Notes: generated by a model not told the origin, from the sequence alone. DNA of 64,000 bases from Antedon mediterranea (GCF_964355755.1 NC_092674.1:9551001-9615000), one strand, 5' to 3'. Shown: positions 38,401 through 46,750, counted from the stretch's first letter. Made by a program: numbers and translations.

Positions 38401-40808
38401 ATGGTACAGTATAAGGCCCACAAATGTAAAAACAAATAGTAATCTTTTGACAACATTGTCTTAAACTATGTTAAAGCTCTGTCTACACTACCGAACCAGT
38501 TTGACAAAAAAGTATATGGTAGTGATATGACATTATCATGTCCATATACAAGTACATCACATTTGTTTGTCACATTAAGTTTGATAGTGTAGACAATGCT
38601 TTAAACTCTCTTCTCTTTATTTTATTGAAATTGCGGTCTATCTATCTAGTTACTACCATTTAGCCTGTTCTGCATTGAAACTTAAAAAATACATACTTTA
38701 AACTTAAAGTTAAATCTGATCAGAAACCTATTGGAGTTATATCCAGTTCATCGAAGTTAACTAATCACATGAGAACTTATTAAATATTGAACAATTCCCT
38801 GTTAATTTTTCATTTTTTAGGTGCTGATAGACTTTTGAGCAACACTAGGGAAATGATAGGCTTTATGCCGTCAATTTGGGCACTATACAAAGCGTCTTGG
38901 TGTTTTCTTACTCCAGTCGTCATTGCGGTAAGTACAAAAAACAAAAGAAGCCTGTTTTAACTTGCAAATCTGTGTCTGTAGATCTATCTATACTTGAAAA
39001 CAATACAGTATAGAGATTCAGGTGAACCTTATATTCTTTCATATTAGAAATTGTAATCTCGAAATCTAGGTTCTAAAAAATTTGACTCAATATTTGTAAA
39101 AAGAAACAACATTTTGGCACATATGGCATGTCATACTTGAGCTTGACATTTTATGCCACATTCTTAAGGCATCCAGGTGACTTGCTTGAAATTTCTTTGT
39201 TGTTCTAATAGAACAACACTCCCAATATCGGACTCTCTGAAAACCGGAAACTCCCCCAAAACAAAAAGGTCCCAAATTCATATTTACCATTAAATACACA
39301 TTCTGAATGCCAGACTTTTCCATAAAATATTAAGCCAGCCCAAATATATTTGGTATTGAAAGAGTTAACTGTTACAGTCCAAGCTAAACACTATAACATT
39401 CTTTACTACCTTATTCTACTCCAAATGTAACATACTCCTGGAGACCATCCAACATAAGTTAACAATAGTAAACAAAAAATCATCTTTAAAATAAAATAAC
39501 AATTATTGGTAATCATAACATGCATTATTTTGATGATTGAATAATTTTCATTTTAAAATAGTGTATTGCGGGGTTTAGCATGTGGCAGTATAGTCCGGTC
39601 ACCTATGGTTCCTATGTGTATCCCGGCTGGGCAGAATGTATAGGTTGGATACTAACGTTTTCCTCGCTTGTACCTATTCCAGTCATGATGGTGTATCAAT
39701 ATTTTTACTATGGTGAAGGCGATACACGGTTGGAGGTAAGATAGGTTCTTTTTATATCCATGTGGCCTTGTATAGTAGTGCGTATTGCGTAGGGCATATC
39801 TGATTGGTCGATTGCAGCCGTTGGTTCCTTCTCCATGGAGAATCTTTTTGAACTGCAATAACATTGCAGTTTGCTATCTTCTAGCCTTCAGATATATAAA
39901 ATATTTGGTATATACCGATTCTACTGTATCTATGGTATGCATGGTGGCATTTTTAAAGTATCATGGGTAATTTCTGTGATAAAGTTCACAGTACTGTCTT
40001 GTCAAATCACCAAAGTTAGCCCTTTCACTGACCAGTGAAAGGGCCGTGAGTGGCTGAGCGGTTAAGACAGTGGAACCGTAATCACGTAGCCATAACATCC
40101 GCAGGGGTTCGAGGCTCGCTCACTCCATGGATCTGGTGGTAGAACGAGTCTTCTCGGATAAGGACTATAAACCGTAGGTCCAGTGTATACACAACTTGCT
40201 AGTGTGCACTTTAAAGAACCTCTTTCGAGATGTGTACTAGTACATCACAGCCACTGATCACCAACTGGGCCCTCTGGGAGATCAGTCTTTGACTGAAGAG
40301 GTCACCCAGTATAAAGATAAAACAAACAAACAGTGTTCATCCCATCTCTGTTTGTAATTTTTGTTTTTGTAACTTAAAATGAAAAAATGGTGATTTAAAA
40401 AAATACTAAATTTTAAATTGTTATGGGAAATAGTTTGGTCTGATTTGTTTATTTTATTTTATCCAATCGAAACCAACAGCGATAATTACCGCCACTAACA
40501 GGTTTGATACAAACAAAGCCAGGACTGTTTAAAGCACCTTGATTGGTCATAACATTAATCAAGGGATTCTTTCGTCCAATGCCTACCTTGACCAGAGGAA
40601 AGGCATAAACCAATACGTCTGAGGCAGATACTAGATGGGGGATACAGACAAAATTGGTAATTTGCCATAATTATTATTGCAGAGAATTTCAAGCCTGCTG
40701 AAACCTACATCAGATTGGGAGAAGGGAGATGGCATTGAAGTGAGTGATGATGACTATGTTATGAAATCAGTTAACAGCAATGGCCTACCAGATCCAGCCC
40801 CTGTCTGA
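2459..40808 (+). CDS. SLC6 Na+/Cl- symporter, glycine-transporter-like, 12 coding exons
   Basis: Exons join(2459-2594, 6703-6834, 29853-30093, 30635-30767, 31507-31641, 34628-34731, 36458-36582, 37241-37353, 38105-38336, 38821-38927, 39562-39735, 40683-40808). All introns are GT-AG and phases agree, giving 585 residues, normal for the neurotransmitter:sodium symporter family. TM1 carries [13 protein letters not shown] (residues 25-37), with Gly where monoamine carriers have Asp. TM3 has the YYN motif (105-107). Extracellular loop 2 has the Cys pair C130/C139 and N-glycosylation sites at N143, N152 and N159. TM6 has SLGPAWGG (271-278). TM8 has GLDTQ with D371 of the second sodium site. The [17 protein letters not shown] and YGSYVYP blocks resemble glycine transporters. 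The likely role is sodium-driven amino-acid uptake at the plasma membrane. The ATG at 2459 follows an in-frame stop at 2447, and the N-terminus is short (about 15 residues before TM1). An upstream non-coding or N-terminal exon cannot be excluded. Substrate is inferred. Confidence 0.93.
3183..3993 (-). mobile_element. PIF/Harbinger-like element, copy 2, with TAA target duplication
   Basis: The ends are inverted: GGGCCTGTTTCTGCTGC at the left and GGCAGCAGAAACAGGGCC at the right. They are flanked by TAA (3180-3182) and TAA (3994-3996), the TWA duplication typical of PIF/Harbinger. Many ATACGGTAT inverted pairs lie just inside both ends. It encodes a Myb/SANT-like fragment on the minus strand and no transposase. 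It lies in SLC6 intron 1 and is inverted relative to copy 1. Confidence 0.8.
3381..3641 (-). CDS. Partial Myb/SANT-like DNA-binding protein of Harbinger element
   Basis: An 86-residue open frame. Residues about 20-60 ([14 protein letters not shown], then a [13 protein letters not shown] helix) look like helices 2-3 of the Myb/SANT-like (trihelix/MADF-type) domain, the second protein of PIF/Harbinger transposons. The tryptophan-bearing first helix is missing, so the frame is probably a relic. The best internal start is MSGQLKG. It belongs to the transposon, not to the host SLC6 gene that surrounds it. Confidence 0.5.
   Translation of the reverse strand: MCGEAKMSGQLKGNKRGNHIYKDISKKIKQEYGIDLSPKQVNSKLKSLRKQYNIAKYNNSGRERINCPHYDVFCALTTSLSLGLGC
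3997..5640. other. SLC6 intron 1, no further gene seen
   Basis: AT-rich intron sequence. Short open frames (near 4155-4409 and 4547-4741) show no domain, no splice context and no family resemblance, and are taken as chance. Confidence 0.5.
5641..6153. mobile_element. MITE with GAGGTTTCGCAA inverted ends
   Basis: The left end TTAATAGTGAGGTTTCGCAA and the right end TTGCGAAACCTCTATTAA are inverted. Inner inverted blocks also match (GGATACGTCA near 5673 against TGACGTATCC near 6100; repeated TATTCGTAA words). There is no coding capacity. The target duplication is unclear because the flanking TTAA/TTAATA is itself palindromic. It is inside SLC6 intron 1, about 0.55 kb before exon 2. Confidence 0.7.
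6835..12252. other. Start of SLC6 intron 2, mostly unexplained sequence
   Basis: No exon was found; SLC6 exons 2 and 3 join directly in phase across this intron. Small items only: a two-copy repeat of GTGCCATTTCGGTATATTGC near 7955-8000; solo TTTCTGCTGC / GCAGCAGAAA words near 8486-8530 and a TAAGGGCCTCTTTCTGCTGC end near 8823, like the Harbinger terminus. Open frames here show no protein family. Confidence 0.5.
10427..10443 (+). other. tRNA-like box A fragment (possible SINE remnant)
   Basis: TTGCCGAGTGGTTAAGG matches the D-arm/box A of leucine- or serine-type tRNAs. No box B (GGTTCGAnnCC) or acceptor pairing follows, so this is not a tRNA gene. It may be a truncated SINE head. Confidence 0.35.
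12253..12452 (+). mobile_element. AGGCCTTTTC MITE, copy 1 (hAT-like)
   Basis: About 200 bp with inverted ends AGGCCTTTTCTTTTGA and AAATACAAGGCCT. Flanks AGTACTAC and GGTACTAC match at 7 of 8 bases, fitting an 8-bp hAT-type duplication. Internal text (GGTGTGCTACAAATTGCA, GTTTACCAAATTTA) is shared with copies at 15924 and 22304. Confidence 0.75.
12453..14377. other. SLC6 intron 2, no feature beyond decayed repeats
   Basis: The stretch near 12590-12810 resembles the 51-bp minisatellite region at 999-1215 (TGGCCTTTT, TTGGCCTTGTTGCCACT, CCAATTTAAGGCCTG). The rest is AT-rich with no coding signal. Confidence 0.45.
14378..14456. repeat. 15-bp minisatellite AGCTCAACTCAACAG
   Basis: Five head-to-tail copies of AGCTCAACTCAACAG with a few substitutions. 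The unit is non-coding and lies within SLC6 intron 2. Confidence 0.9.
14737..15887. mobile_element. Non-autonomous hAT-like element, CAGGGGCGGATCC ends
   Basis: Inverted ends CAGGGGCGGATCCAGGATTT and CTAGATCCGCCACTG. Just inside are AATAGGGGTGGCG and ATAGGGGGCGTACGCCCC. CAGGGGCGGATC is a common hAT-type terminus in marine invertebrate genomes. No transposase frame is present in 1.15 kb. An exact 8-bp duplication was not found (left GTTATGAG, right ATGATTAT), so one end may have mutated. A poly-A run near 15825 is internal. Confidence 0.7.
15924..16108 (+). mobile_element. AGGCCTTTTC MITE, copy 2
   Basis: Same family as the copy at 12253, in the same orientation. It begins AGGCCTTGTTATTTGAAAAT, shares GGTGTGCTACAAATTGCACT and ends TTAAAAGACAAGGCCT. 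It starts 36 bp from the end of the hAT-like element at 14737-15887. No clear target duplication remains. Confidence 0.7.
16762..18780. mobile_element. 2.0-kb TIR element (TAGGTATCCC family), copy 1
   Basis: Ends TAGGTATCCCAATGAAA and TTTCATTGGGATACCTA are exact inverted repeats. They are flanked by a perfect 7-bp duplication, ATATTAC (16755-16761 and 18781-18787). The interior is AT-rich without a long frame, so the copy is non-autonomous. Internal blocks (TTGCAATTTAAATGATTGAA, AAAGTTATGG, GCCTGATAACAT) are shared with the copy at 25423-27455. The superfamily is not assigned. Confidence 0.85.
18797..19636. repeat. 29-bp minisatellite (GTGTGACGTGTCATTCCAAT..)
   Basis: Roughly 25 units of about 29 bp, each containing GTGTGACGTGTCATTCCAAT followed by CCGTACATA. 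Units between 18797 and 19190 are degenerate and of variable length. Those from about 19190 to 19636 are regular. Open frames through the array are by-products. It begins about 10 bp after the TIR element. Confidence 0.9.
20129..21724 (-). mobile_element. Helitron-like non-autonomous element, copy A
   Basis: Read on the minus strand it starts TTAGTTATCCGC with a fully palindromic 32-base arm, centred on GGTATACC, near 21691-21722. It ends with a 9-bp hairpin (AACTCGTCA, loop AAG, TGACGAGTT) followed after 6 bases by CTAG, and the next host base is T. A 3' hairpin plus CTRR and insertion before T are the Helitron signature. No Rep/helicase frame is present in 1.6 kb. It is closely similar to the element at 62264-63849 in the opposite orientation. 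Confidence 0.8.
22304..22497 (-). mobile_element. AGGCCTTTTC MITE, copy 3 (inverted)
   Basis: Same family as copies at 12253 and 15924, in reverse orientation (AAATTTGGTAA, CCCCTGAATGTAT and GGTAGCACACCT blocks). Ends AGGCCTTTTCTTTTGAG and TTTTAAAAAGACAAGGCCT. Flanks TGTGTTGC and GGTTTTGC match at 6 of 8 bases. Confidence 0.75.
22498..25415. other. SLC6 intron 2, no gene recognised
   Basis: AT-rich intron sequence. One possible small MITE remnant at about 24385-24480 (ACCTTAATAAGGG..AGTGTCCCCTTAATA) resembles words near 28470 and 41870. The open frame near 23446-23646 has no family resemblance. Confidence 0.45.
25423..27455. mobile_element. 2.0-kb TIR element (TAGGTATCCC family), copy 2
   Basis: Inverted ends TAGGTATCCCAATG and CATTGGGATACCTA, with a perfect 7-bp target duplication CTTAAAG (25416-25422 and 27456-27462). 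It has the same internal order as copy 1 but diverges over much of its length, which suggests two older, independent insertions. No transposase frame is visible. Confidence 0.85.
27463..29534. other. End of SLC6 intron 2, no gene recognised
   Basis: AT-rich with no open frame of interest. A short AGACCTATTAAGGGGACAT word near 28470 resembles the MITE at 41868. Confidence 0.45.
29537..29661. mobile_element. Short TA-flanked MITE, GGGAGC ends
   Basis: About 125 bp with imperfect inverted ends GGGAGCTTTTGATTTG and CAAATCGATAGCTCCC, flanked by TA on both sides (29535-29536, 29662-29663), as in Tc1/mariner-type MITEs. It is GC-richer than its surroundings and lies 190 bp before SLC6 exon 3. Confidence 0.65.
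30400..30518. repeat. 16-bp minisatellite GTAACTGCTCGTGGGT
   Basis: About seven units of GTAACTGCTCGTGDGT in SLC6 intron 3, ending 117 bp before exon 4. Confidence 0.85.
31797..32045 (-). mobile_element. Fragment of the TAGGTATCCC-family element
   Basis: The reverse complement matches the 3' part of the element at 16762-18780. Shared blocks are the CGGAAATCG region, the TTGTTGTATGTTATCA block, the TCGTCTTCTATAAATA block and TCTACATTGAA. Neither terminus is present. It is an internal fragment inside SLC6 intron 5. Confidence 0.65.
32046..34627. other. SLC6 intron 5, no gene recognised
   Basis: AT-rich. Sequence at about 33745-33897 (TTCTCTGCACTATCCAACTT ... GTTTGATAGTATAGACAAAG) is a decayed relative of the small MITE at 38471-38605. 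Nothing else is recognised. Confidence 0.45.
34732..36457. other. SLC6 intron 6
   Basis: Very AT-rich intron. It contains the cryptic exon candidate at 35790-35838 and a two-copy 21-bp repeat (GCCATCACCTCTGGGCCA) at about 36373-36414, 40 bp before exon 7. No other gene signal. Confidence 0.5.
35790..35838 (+). other. Cryptic or alternative terminal exon candidate
   Basis: A good acceptor (GACATTTTTTCCAG) precedes an open stretch that continues the phase left by SLC6 exon 6 (AG + T = Ser). It reads [16 protein letters not shown] and then TGA. The composition is less AT-rich than the surrounding intron. Use as a last exon would end the protein just after TM6. A weak GTATAT donor at 35841 would make it a stop-bearing cassette exon. 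Confidence 0.3.
36583..37240. other. SLC6 intron 7, no feature recognised
   Basis: AT-rich. The frame that opens at 37060 runs by chance into exon 8. The true exon begins after TTTTTTGCAG at 37241, because only that join keeps the phase with exon 7. Confidence 0.6.
37354..38104. other. SLC6 intron 8, no feature recognised
   Basis: A short direct repeat (CCCGGGTGCGTCC, two to three times) lies near 37806-37835. The rest is unassigned. The intron ends with TTTTTTCTTCCAG before exon 9. Confidence 0.5.
38471..38605. mobile_element. 135-bp MITE, TTAAAGC..TGTCTACACTA ends
   Basis: Inverted ends TTAAAGCTCTGTCTACACTA and TAGTGTAGACAATGCTTTAA. A diverged relative lies at about 33745-33897 in intron 5. 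It is in SLC6 intron 9 and has no coding capacity. Confidence 0.7.
40041..40333 (+). mobile_element. tRNA-derived SINE
   Basis: The head resembles a Leu/Ser-type tRNA, with box A TGGCTGAGCGGTTAAGAC at 40051-40068 and box B GGGTTCGAGGCTC at 40105-40117, correctly spaced for RNA polymerase III with a long variable region. An unrelated body of about 200 bp follows and then an A-rich (AAAC)n tail. It lies in SLC6 intron 11, sense to the gene. A target duplication was not identified. Confidence 0.8.
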
Positions 40809-41143
40809 ACAAGAAGAAAATTTCAAAATGTGGAGAAACTCTTGCCTTTGTCTTTTTATTTTTTCTTATAAAACTAGGATAAACTGGTTCTTTCAGTTGA
40901 GATTGTCCAGCAGTAGTAATTAGCATGTAGCTCAAATATAATGAAACTTTTGTGAATATTGTACATATTGCAGGCTTTGTTTATGAAGCCTTCCATGGAA
41001 ATATTGAGTCACAATTTATGAAAAATTAGTTAATAACCTGGCAATTATGGTTAATTAAATGAGGTAATATACAAAATTGGGTTTTATCCAACATTCGCGT
41101 CTTGTATACAATGTTTCATTTCATTTTGGACATTATATTAAAC

Positions 41144-41149
41144 AATAAA
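41144..41149 (+). terminator. Candidate poly(A) signal AATAAA (SLC6)
   Basis: First canonical AATAAA after the SLC6 stop codon, about 336 bases downstream. A second lies at 41474-41479. Which is used cannot be decided from sequence. Confidence 0.4.
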
Positions 41150-41867
41150 AACATTTTCGCAAAACCAGCAAAATATTTCCATCTATTAACAAAAATCTTT
41201 AAAATTAGAAAACTTCTTTTGTGCATGTTGTTCAAATGCTGAATTCCAGTTAATACAATTTATTATTCCTAACTTTTCATAAAATTTGAGTTTTCCACCG
41301 AGTTGGTATTTAAAGAGAACAATGATTGTTGTCTTGGATATGGCCTTAACCAAGAAGAAATCTCATTATAGCTTGCACTTACTGCTTTTTTTAATTTTTA
41401 AGTTCTCGATTTTAATTTGTATATATTGATATATTTTTCTGTCGTGATGTGGTACACTTTATTTCGTTTTCGAAATAAATGAATTATGCTCGTGGAAATA
41501 AGTTGATTTAGTAGTCTTCTGTCTTCAGGCGCCATATGATGAACAATTAGATCTAAGTATGTGTTTTTATTTATAGATACACTACTGACTAGAAAATGTT
41601 TGTAATTAAATAATATAGTTCAGCGAATTATTTATTTTGTATTTTTTTTTTATTCAATTTTATTGACCTTTTCTAGCTACATACTTTTTTGTATCAATGT
41701 TATTCAAATTCTATTTATTGTCTGTCCCTAAATATTGAAAGTCTACTGCACATCATCCTAAAACATGTTTTAGCAACATCAATAACATAATATGTATAAA
41801 AACGATTAAACATTTAGAAAAACCCTGTTTTAAAAAGAGCAATTACAGATGCTCATCAGAAACCTCT

Positions 41868-41961
41868 ATTAAGGGGACACCTTCAAAGTGTCCCTGAATA
41901 TTTTCCTTTGTTCATTTCACAATAAGTGCTTAGTAGAGGTGTCCCCTGAATAGGACTTTCC
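41868..41961. mobile_element. Small MITE, CCTCTATTAAGGGGACACC ends
   Basis: Inverted ends CCTCTATTAAGGGGACACCT and AGGTGTCCCCTGAATAGG. Similar words occur at about 24390-24480 and 28470. Boundaries are approximate. Confidence 0.5.
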
Positions 41962-43472
41962 CAAAAGATAAGTTATACATGCTTTTACATTCAAACTGTA
42001 GGCCTAGAGACTGGAACACTCAAACTGAATATCCACGTATATATTTTGTTTTATTAAAACCAAATTTTAAGTAACTATAGTTAAGTAAAAACCGATCAAA
42101 ATTAAAAGCAGTTCTGTTTCATAATTTGTACATTAGTTCCATTTTGTGATATATATATATCCTCTAAATAATTCAATTTTTAACATGTTCATTGTTGCTG
42201 GTAGAGTCACCACCACCAGAACAAAGAAATAATAATCCATAATTATACTGTTGAATTTTAGTGTTGATATGATCCATATTACAGCACGACATAAAACAAC
42301 TCCGTTACTGATAATTAGTTGTAAGGTTTTACTTGATACCCAGGTACTTTTAAATTCAGTACTAAATCTACTAAAACAATATTTTTTTACAATCCATTTT
42401 ATCAGAATGATTCAATTTGTTTCTGATGAAACTATAGACTCTGTTGATTATACTTATACTTACTAATAATTGCATTTAAAATGAATGTGTTAACTTAATT
42501 TTAATGTTAGAAATGGTGTATATAGAAAATAATATGCTAATACATATTTTCTATAAATTCTTTAAAGGTAGGTTTATATTATATTGTTATTTATGCAAAC
42601 TGTTAAAACGTATAATATTGGTAAAAATAACTTTTGTTGATTTTCAGAGAATATTAAATACGAATTTAAACAAATATGTTATTAAGAAATTGATAAGATT
42701 ATATCTGTAAAAGAAATTTTAAGATCATCTTAGCATGTGGCTACAAAACAATACTTTTGCGAAGGTTTCATCGCTCCTGTGAATTTATGAAGGCGCATGC
42801 GCAAATGACTGAACTTTACAGTATTGTCGTGTTGTGAGTTTATATTATAATAATTCATAATGTTTAATGTTTTAACTAAACTGTTAACTACCAGTATATT
42901 TCCATAATGAATGCATTATTTTTACTACCATATATGCATAATTAAACGCACACAATTATTTGTTTAAAATGTTAATATGAATTTGATCTGTGCTACATTC
43001 GAGATGAATTAAAGTCTCTTCCCGTCCAATAGAATACACTTGTTAGGATATTATAAAAGTATGCGTCTGTAAAATGTAACATTTATAATAGTAATATAAG
43101 AAATATCAAGTGTACTTTAAATTGTAGGTGTATGCAAATTAAAAATATTCTGGTTTTATCCAAATTGAGCAGAAATAATGTAGTTAGAAAGTATACTGTA
43201 TAGTGACTGTAGGTAGCGTTTGTGCCTGTACGTAACTAATTGACCAATGTACTAATTCCTCCATGGAGTATGTTATCGTTCCAATTCCCAATTTTCTGAT
43301 GTAAATTTACACAGAAAATAAACCAAATAGGACTTATTGTCTTAGAAATTGTGCTATATTTATTTATTTTGTTTAAATTGGTCAAATATTGTTGCCTTGC
43401 CGATTTTTTTTTTTCCCATGGCCAGTACGCTTTAACCGTATGTGAAGTGTGATTTGTTAATCATTTTTCAGT

Positions 43473-43911
43473 TGTGTCTAATATATGGATATACAAGCAA
43501 TAAAGGCATTGCAAATTTATTTTGTGTGTTGGTAGTTTTGCGTTTTAGGGAGACTATATTTGTAAACATACAGCATGCTATAAATTATTTTATAATGCCC
43601 GAACTTAAACAATGCATAGTAATGTTAAGGATAAAATAAGACATATTTTTGAAATTTTGCTAATTTTATTTGTAAGGAAATGTTTTTTGACCCTTTAAAA
43701 AAAAACCCATTGGAACAGGTTATACTGTATGTCTAAATTTAGGATGGTGAGAAATATTTTGTTTTCTATCAAAAAATCATCTCAATTGAATAACTTGAGA
43801 ATTGAATAATACTGTATTTTGGTGATCAATAGTTTTGTTTACCCTCTCATGGCCATTTTGTTGAAATCCTGAAATAGTCAAAATATTTATTGTGGTTTAC
43901 TACATTATTAC
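43473..43911. repeat. Local duplication, block A (first copy)
   Basis: Nearly identical to 45138-45795 (for example TATGGATATACAAGCAATAA, GCATGCTATAAATTATTTTA, CTCTCATGGCCATTTTGTTG), apart from small indels and a MITE present only in the second copy. Non-coding as far as can be seen. Confidence 0.9.
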
Positions 43912-44980
43912 CTAATATTGTTAAAATCTACATATTCACACCAAAAAAGTGCTTGTCCAAGCGCCCCTCCCTTGCTCTTAAAAATTTCCCTTGTCTTTAA
44001 AATAGTGTGCAATTTTTGCAGCAGGTCCCTCGTTTAATTGTTACTTCACCGGACTACATTCTAGAATTGGAAACGCGTTTCTCTATTATATTGTACACCA
44101 TTTACCTTTTTAGTGTGCAATAAATAACTGCTAACTACAGATTTTACTATTTTTGCTGATGCGAACTTCGTCTGCCCCGATTTCTCGCGAAATTTTACCA
44201 GGCTGTACATGCGGTTCATGTCATGTACTCTATATTTACTCAGTACTGTATAATTGAATTAAAACCATGTTCCACTAAAATAAAAAGGAACTCATCTAAC
44301 AAACACCACGCCCTGTCTCGCTATTAATGATATCGCTGTACAGTATTGCAAAAGTGATTTAAATATATAAACGGTCAAATAGTGCAAACGTTAATGTCCG
44401 GTCGGTATTGTACATTTCGACCATCGTAGTGTACTGTATGTGTTAAGCATGTTGTGTGTAAACAGGTTAAATTCGTTTAAACCATGCAAGGTTAAACAGG
44501 GTAGGCCTATTACCTATGTAATTATTCTAATATATTGGAACGTTAAACTATAATGACGTTATTTTTGTTGTTGTTTTAGTTCAATAAATTTGACATAGAG
44601 GTAATGTTTTGTTTTTGTTAATGCATTTTGTTTTACTTCAATCAAGCAGGCGTTAAATCAAATTTCAACCATGTACAGTTGGTCCAAATCGCGACATCTT
44701 TTCCAGGCTTCCCGAGAGCCCTCTGGAAAAAAATATACTATAAATAAACTCTTGGACAACTAGTATTGCTTCTTGTTTAATGTCTCTATCCTACCCTGGC
44801 CCAGTCGAGTTATATAGTTGTATAAATAATCTTGTTCATTTTTCTGAACTTTAACCGACAATCAATGTACAACCCTTATTATCGCAATAACAAACGTGAA
44901 GGTTTATTTCTCCCTCAATTGGCTGTGGCTTTGTATCGCTATTTATACCACTTTATCCGGCCGCTTAAAAGGCTTATTTT
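43912..44980. other. Spacer between duplicated blocks, nothing recognised
   Basis: About 1.07 kb separates blocks A and B here, against 75 bp between A' and B'. No coding signal or repeat terminus was recognised. It could be an insertion in this unit or a deletion in the other. Confidence 0.4.
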
Positions 44981-45126
44981 AATTATGGATGTTTTGTATT
45001 TGTGAGGGTATGTTTTGGCATTTCTCTATTACAGTACTGTATAGTAGCCTACACTGCGAACTGTCTGTAAGTGTAATCCACATGATACAGGCAGTACTAC
45101 ACAAAAGTAACACTTGGGTAATGTAT
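44981..45126. repeat. Local duplication, block B (first copy)
   Basis: Shares AATTATGGATGTTTTGTATT, TGTGAGGGTATGTTTTGG and CACTTGGGTAATGTAT with 45871-46046, with small indels. It is followed almost directly by block A'. Confidence 0.85.
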
Positions 45127-45137
45127 GTATAGTATTC

Positions 45138-45795
45138 TTGTGTCTTAATATATGGATATACAAGCAATAAAGGCATTGCAAATTTATTTTGTGTGTTGGT
45201 AGTTTTGCGTTTTAGGGAGACTATATTTGTAAACATACAGCATGCTATAAATTATTTTATAATGCCCGAACTTAAACAATGCATAGTAATGTTAAGGATA
45301 AAATAAGACATGTTTTTGAAATTTCTAATTTTATTTGTATGTAAGTAAATGTTTTTTGACCCTTTAAAAAAAACCCATTGGAACAGGTTATACTGTATGT
45401 CTAAATTTAGGATGGTGAGAAATAAAAAAATCATCTCAATTGAATAACTTGAGAATTGAATAATACTGTATTTTGGTGAACAATAGTTTTGTATAAGCCT
45501 GGTTTCCATAAAATCGCTACACGACAGAGCGTAGCGATTCTATGGAAACGCTAGAGTTTTTATCGGGGATCTAGTACGCGTATACGATTCATCGCCGACA
45601 AAATCGGCAAAGTTGAACATGGTTGAACTTTGCCGATTTGACTGCGATGATTGCGTCGGCGACATCTGCGCGTGTAGCGATTTTAATGGAAACGCTGTAG
45701 CGATTTTAATGGAAACCAGGCTTTACCCTCTCATGGCCATTTTGTTGAAATCCTGAAATAGTCACAATATTTATTGTGGTTTACTACATTATTAC
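45138..45795. repeat. Local duplication, block A' with MITE insertion
   Basis: Second copy of 43473-43911. It differs mainly by the 227-bp MITE at 45496-45722 and a short deletion near 45423. Confidence 0.9.
45496..45722. mobile_element. 227-bp MITE with TWA target site
   Basis: Ends AGCCTGGTTTCCAT and ATGGAAACCAGGCT, part of about 25-bp inverted repeats that continue into AAAATCGCTAC. Flanks are ATA (45493-45495) and TTA (45723-45725). The paralogous block at 43473-43911 shows the unfilled site (GTTTTGTTTACCCTC), so the borders are well supported. A central palindrome (AAATCGGCAAAGTT..AACTTTGCCGATTT) is also present. The TWA duplication fits PIF/Harbinger MITEs. Confidence 0.85.
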
Positions 45796-45870
45796 GTTGG
45801 TAATAATAAAAACATTTTACGTCATTATGGTATATAGTTAATTGATTTATTTACTAGATCGTATGTACAT

Positions 45871-46046
45871 AATTATGGATGTTTTGTATTTGTGAGGGTA
45901 TGTTTTGGAATTTCTGTATTACAGTACTGTATATTAGCTTACATTGCGAACTGTCTGTAATCCACACTCATGATACAGGCAGTACAGAGGAGGACTTGAA
46001 AAATACACAAGAAGTAACACTTGGGTAATGTATTGTATGCTATTCT
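45871..46046. repeat. Local duplication, block B' (second copy)
   Basis: Second copy of 44981-45126, with indels (an additional GAGGAGGACTTGAAAAATAC stretch). Confidence 0.85.
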
Positions 46047-46744
46047 TTTATTAGATCCCTCCCTAATTTCATAAACAAATATTTAATAGGTCCTATTAGT
46101 AAATTCCAAACACATTTTGTTCCAATTAAATTTTAGCTTAGAATAATTAGCAATTGAGTTGAAGGGTGTTTAGAGAAGCAGGCCACTGAACAAATTTATA
46201 CTACGCATGCCCAGTATGAAAATTCGATGGCCAAATTATTTAATTGTAAATTATTAAATTGAATAGAAAAATTATAGAAAGATAATAGAAACAACCAGAA
46301 TAGAAACCTTGGTATAATATGGAATATTTCAGATTCTGATAAATGTGAGTTTTATAACAATGGCGAAGTACAAAATGAATTGTGTTCTGGTATTCTACAA
46401 ATGTCAAAGTTCTCTGGAACCACATTAAGCGTGTTCTTAATATGTGAAACGCTTCTCAATGCTTAATAAGGACATAGGCCTACAGTAACAATCCTTGGCT
46501 GTTGCATGTACATACACTCACAAAAGAAAAATAATTGAAATGTTAAAAATAATAAACTGCTTCATTAATTAATAATAACGATCGTACCCGGCCCAGAGCG
46601 GTTTCAAATTTAGTTCAAACGGGATTAATTTCCTCAAGAGTAATTCGACAATTTTGAGATTCAACTTTGATGACCTAACACACTTTTTCTCTTTCCTTTA
46701 TTGAGCTTGACCTGCCGCCCCACCAAGTTTGAAGACTCGATATC
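46047..46744. other. Intergenic, nothing recognised
   Basis: AT-rich sequence with no coding signal. The minus-strand frame at 46240-46425 shows no family resemblance. Confidence 0.5.
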
Positions 46745-46750
46745 AGATTC

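Larger units (their letters stand above)
40809..43472. other. SLC6 3' UTR and intergenic DNA
   Basis: The 3' UTR begins after the TGA at 40806-40808. Candidate poly(A) signals AATAAA lie at 41144-41149 and 41474-41479. Beyond them the sequence is AT-rich with no coding signal. The open frames near 42251 and 42504 have no family resemblance. Confidence 0.5.

Noticed and set aside
40041-40125. Functional tRNA gene at the SINE head
   Set aside because: The cloverleaf is not completed (no acceptor pairing, odd anticodon region), and the sequence continues into a SINE body with an A-rich tail.
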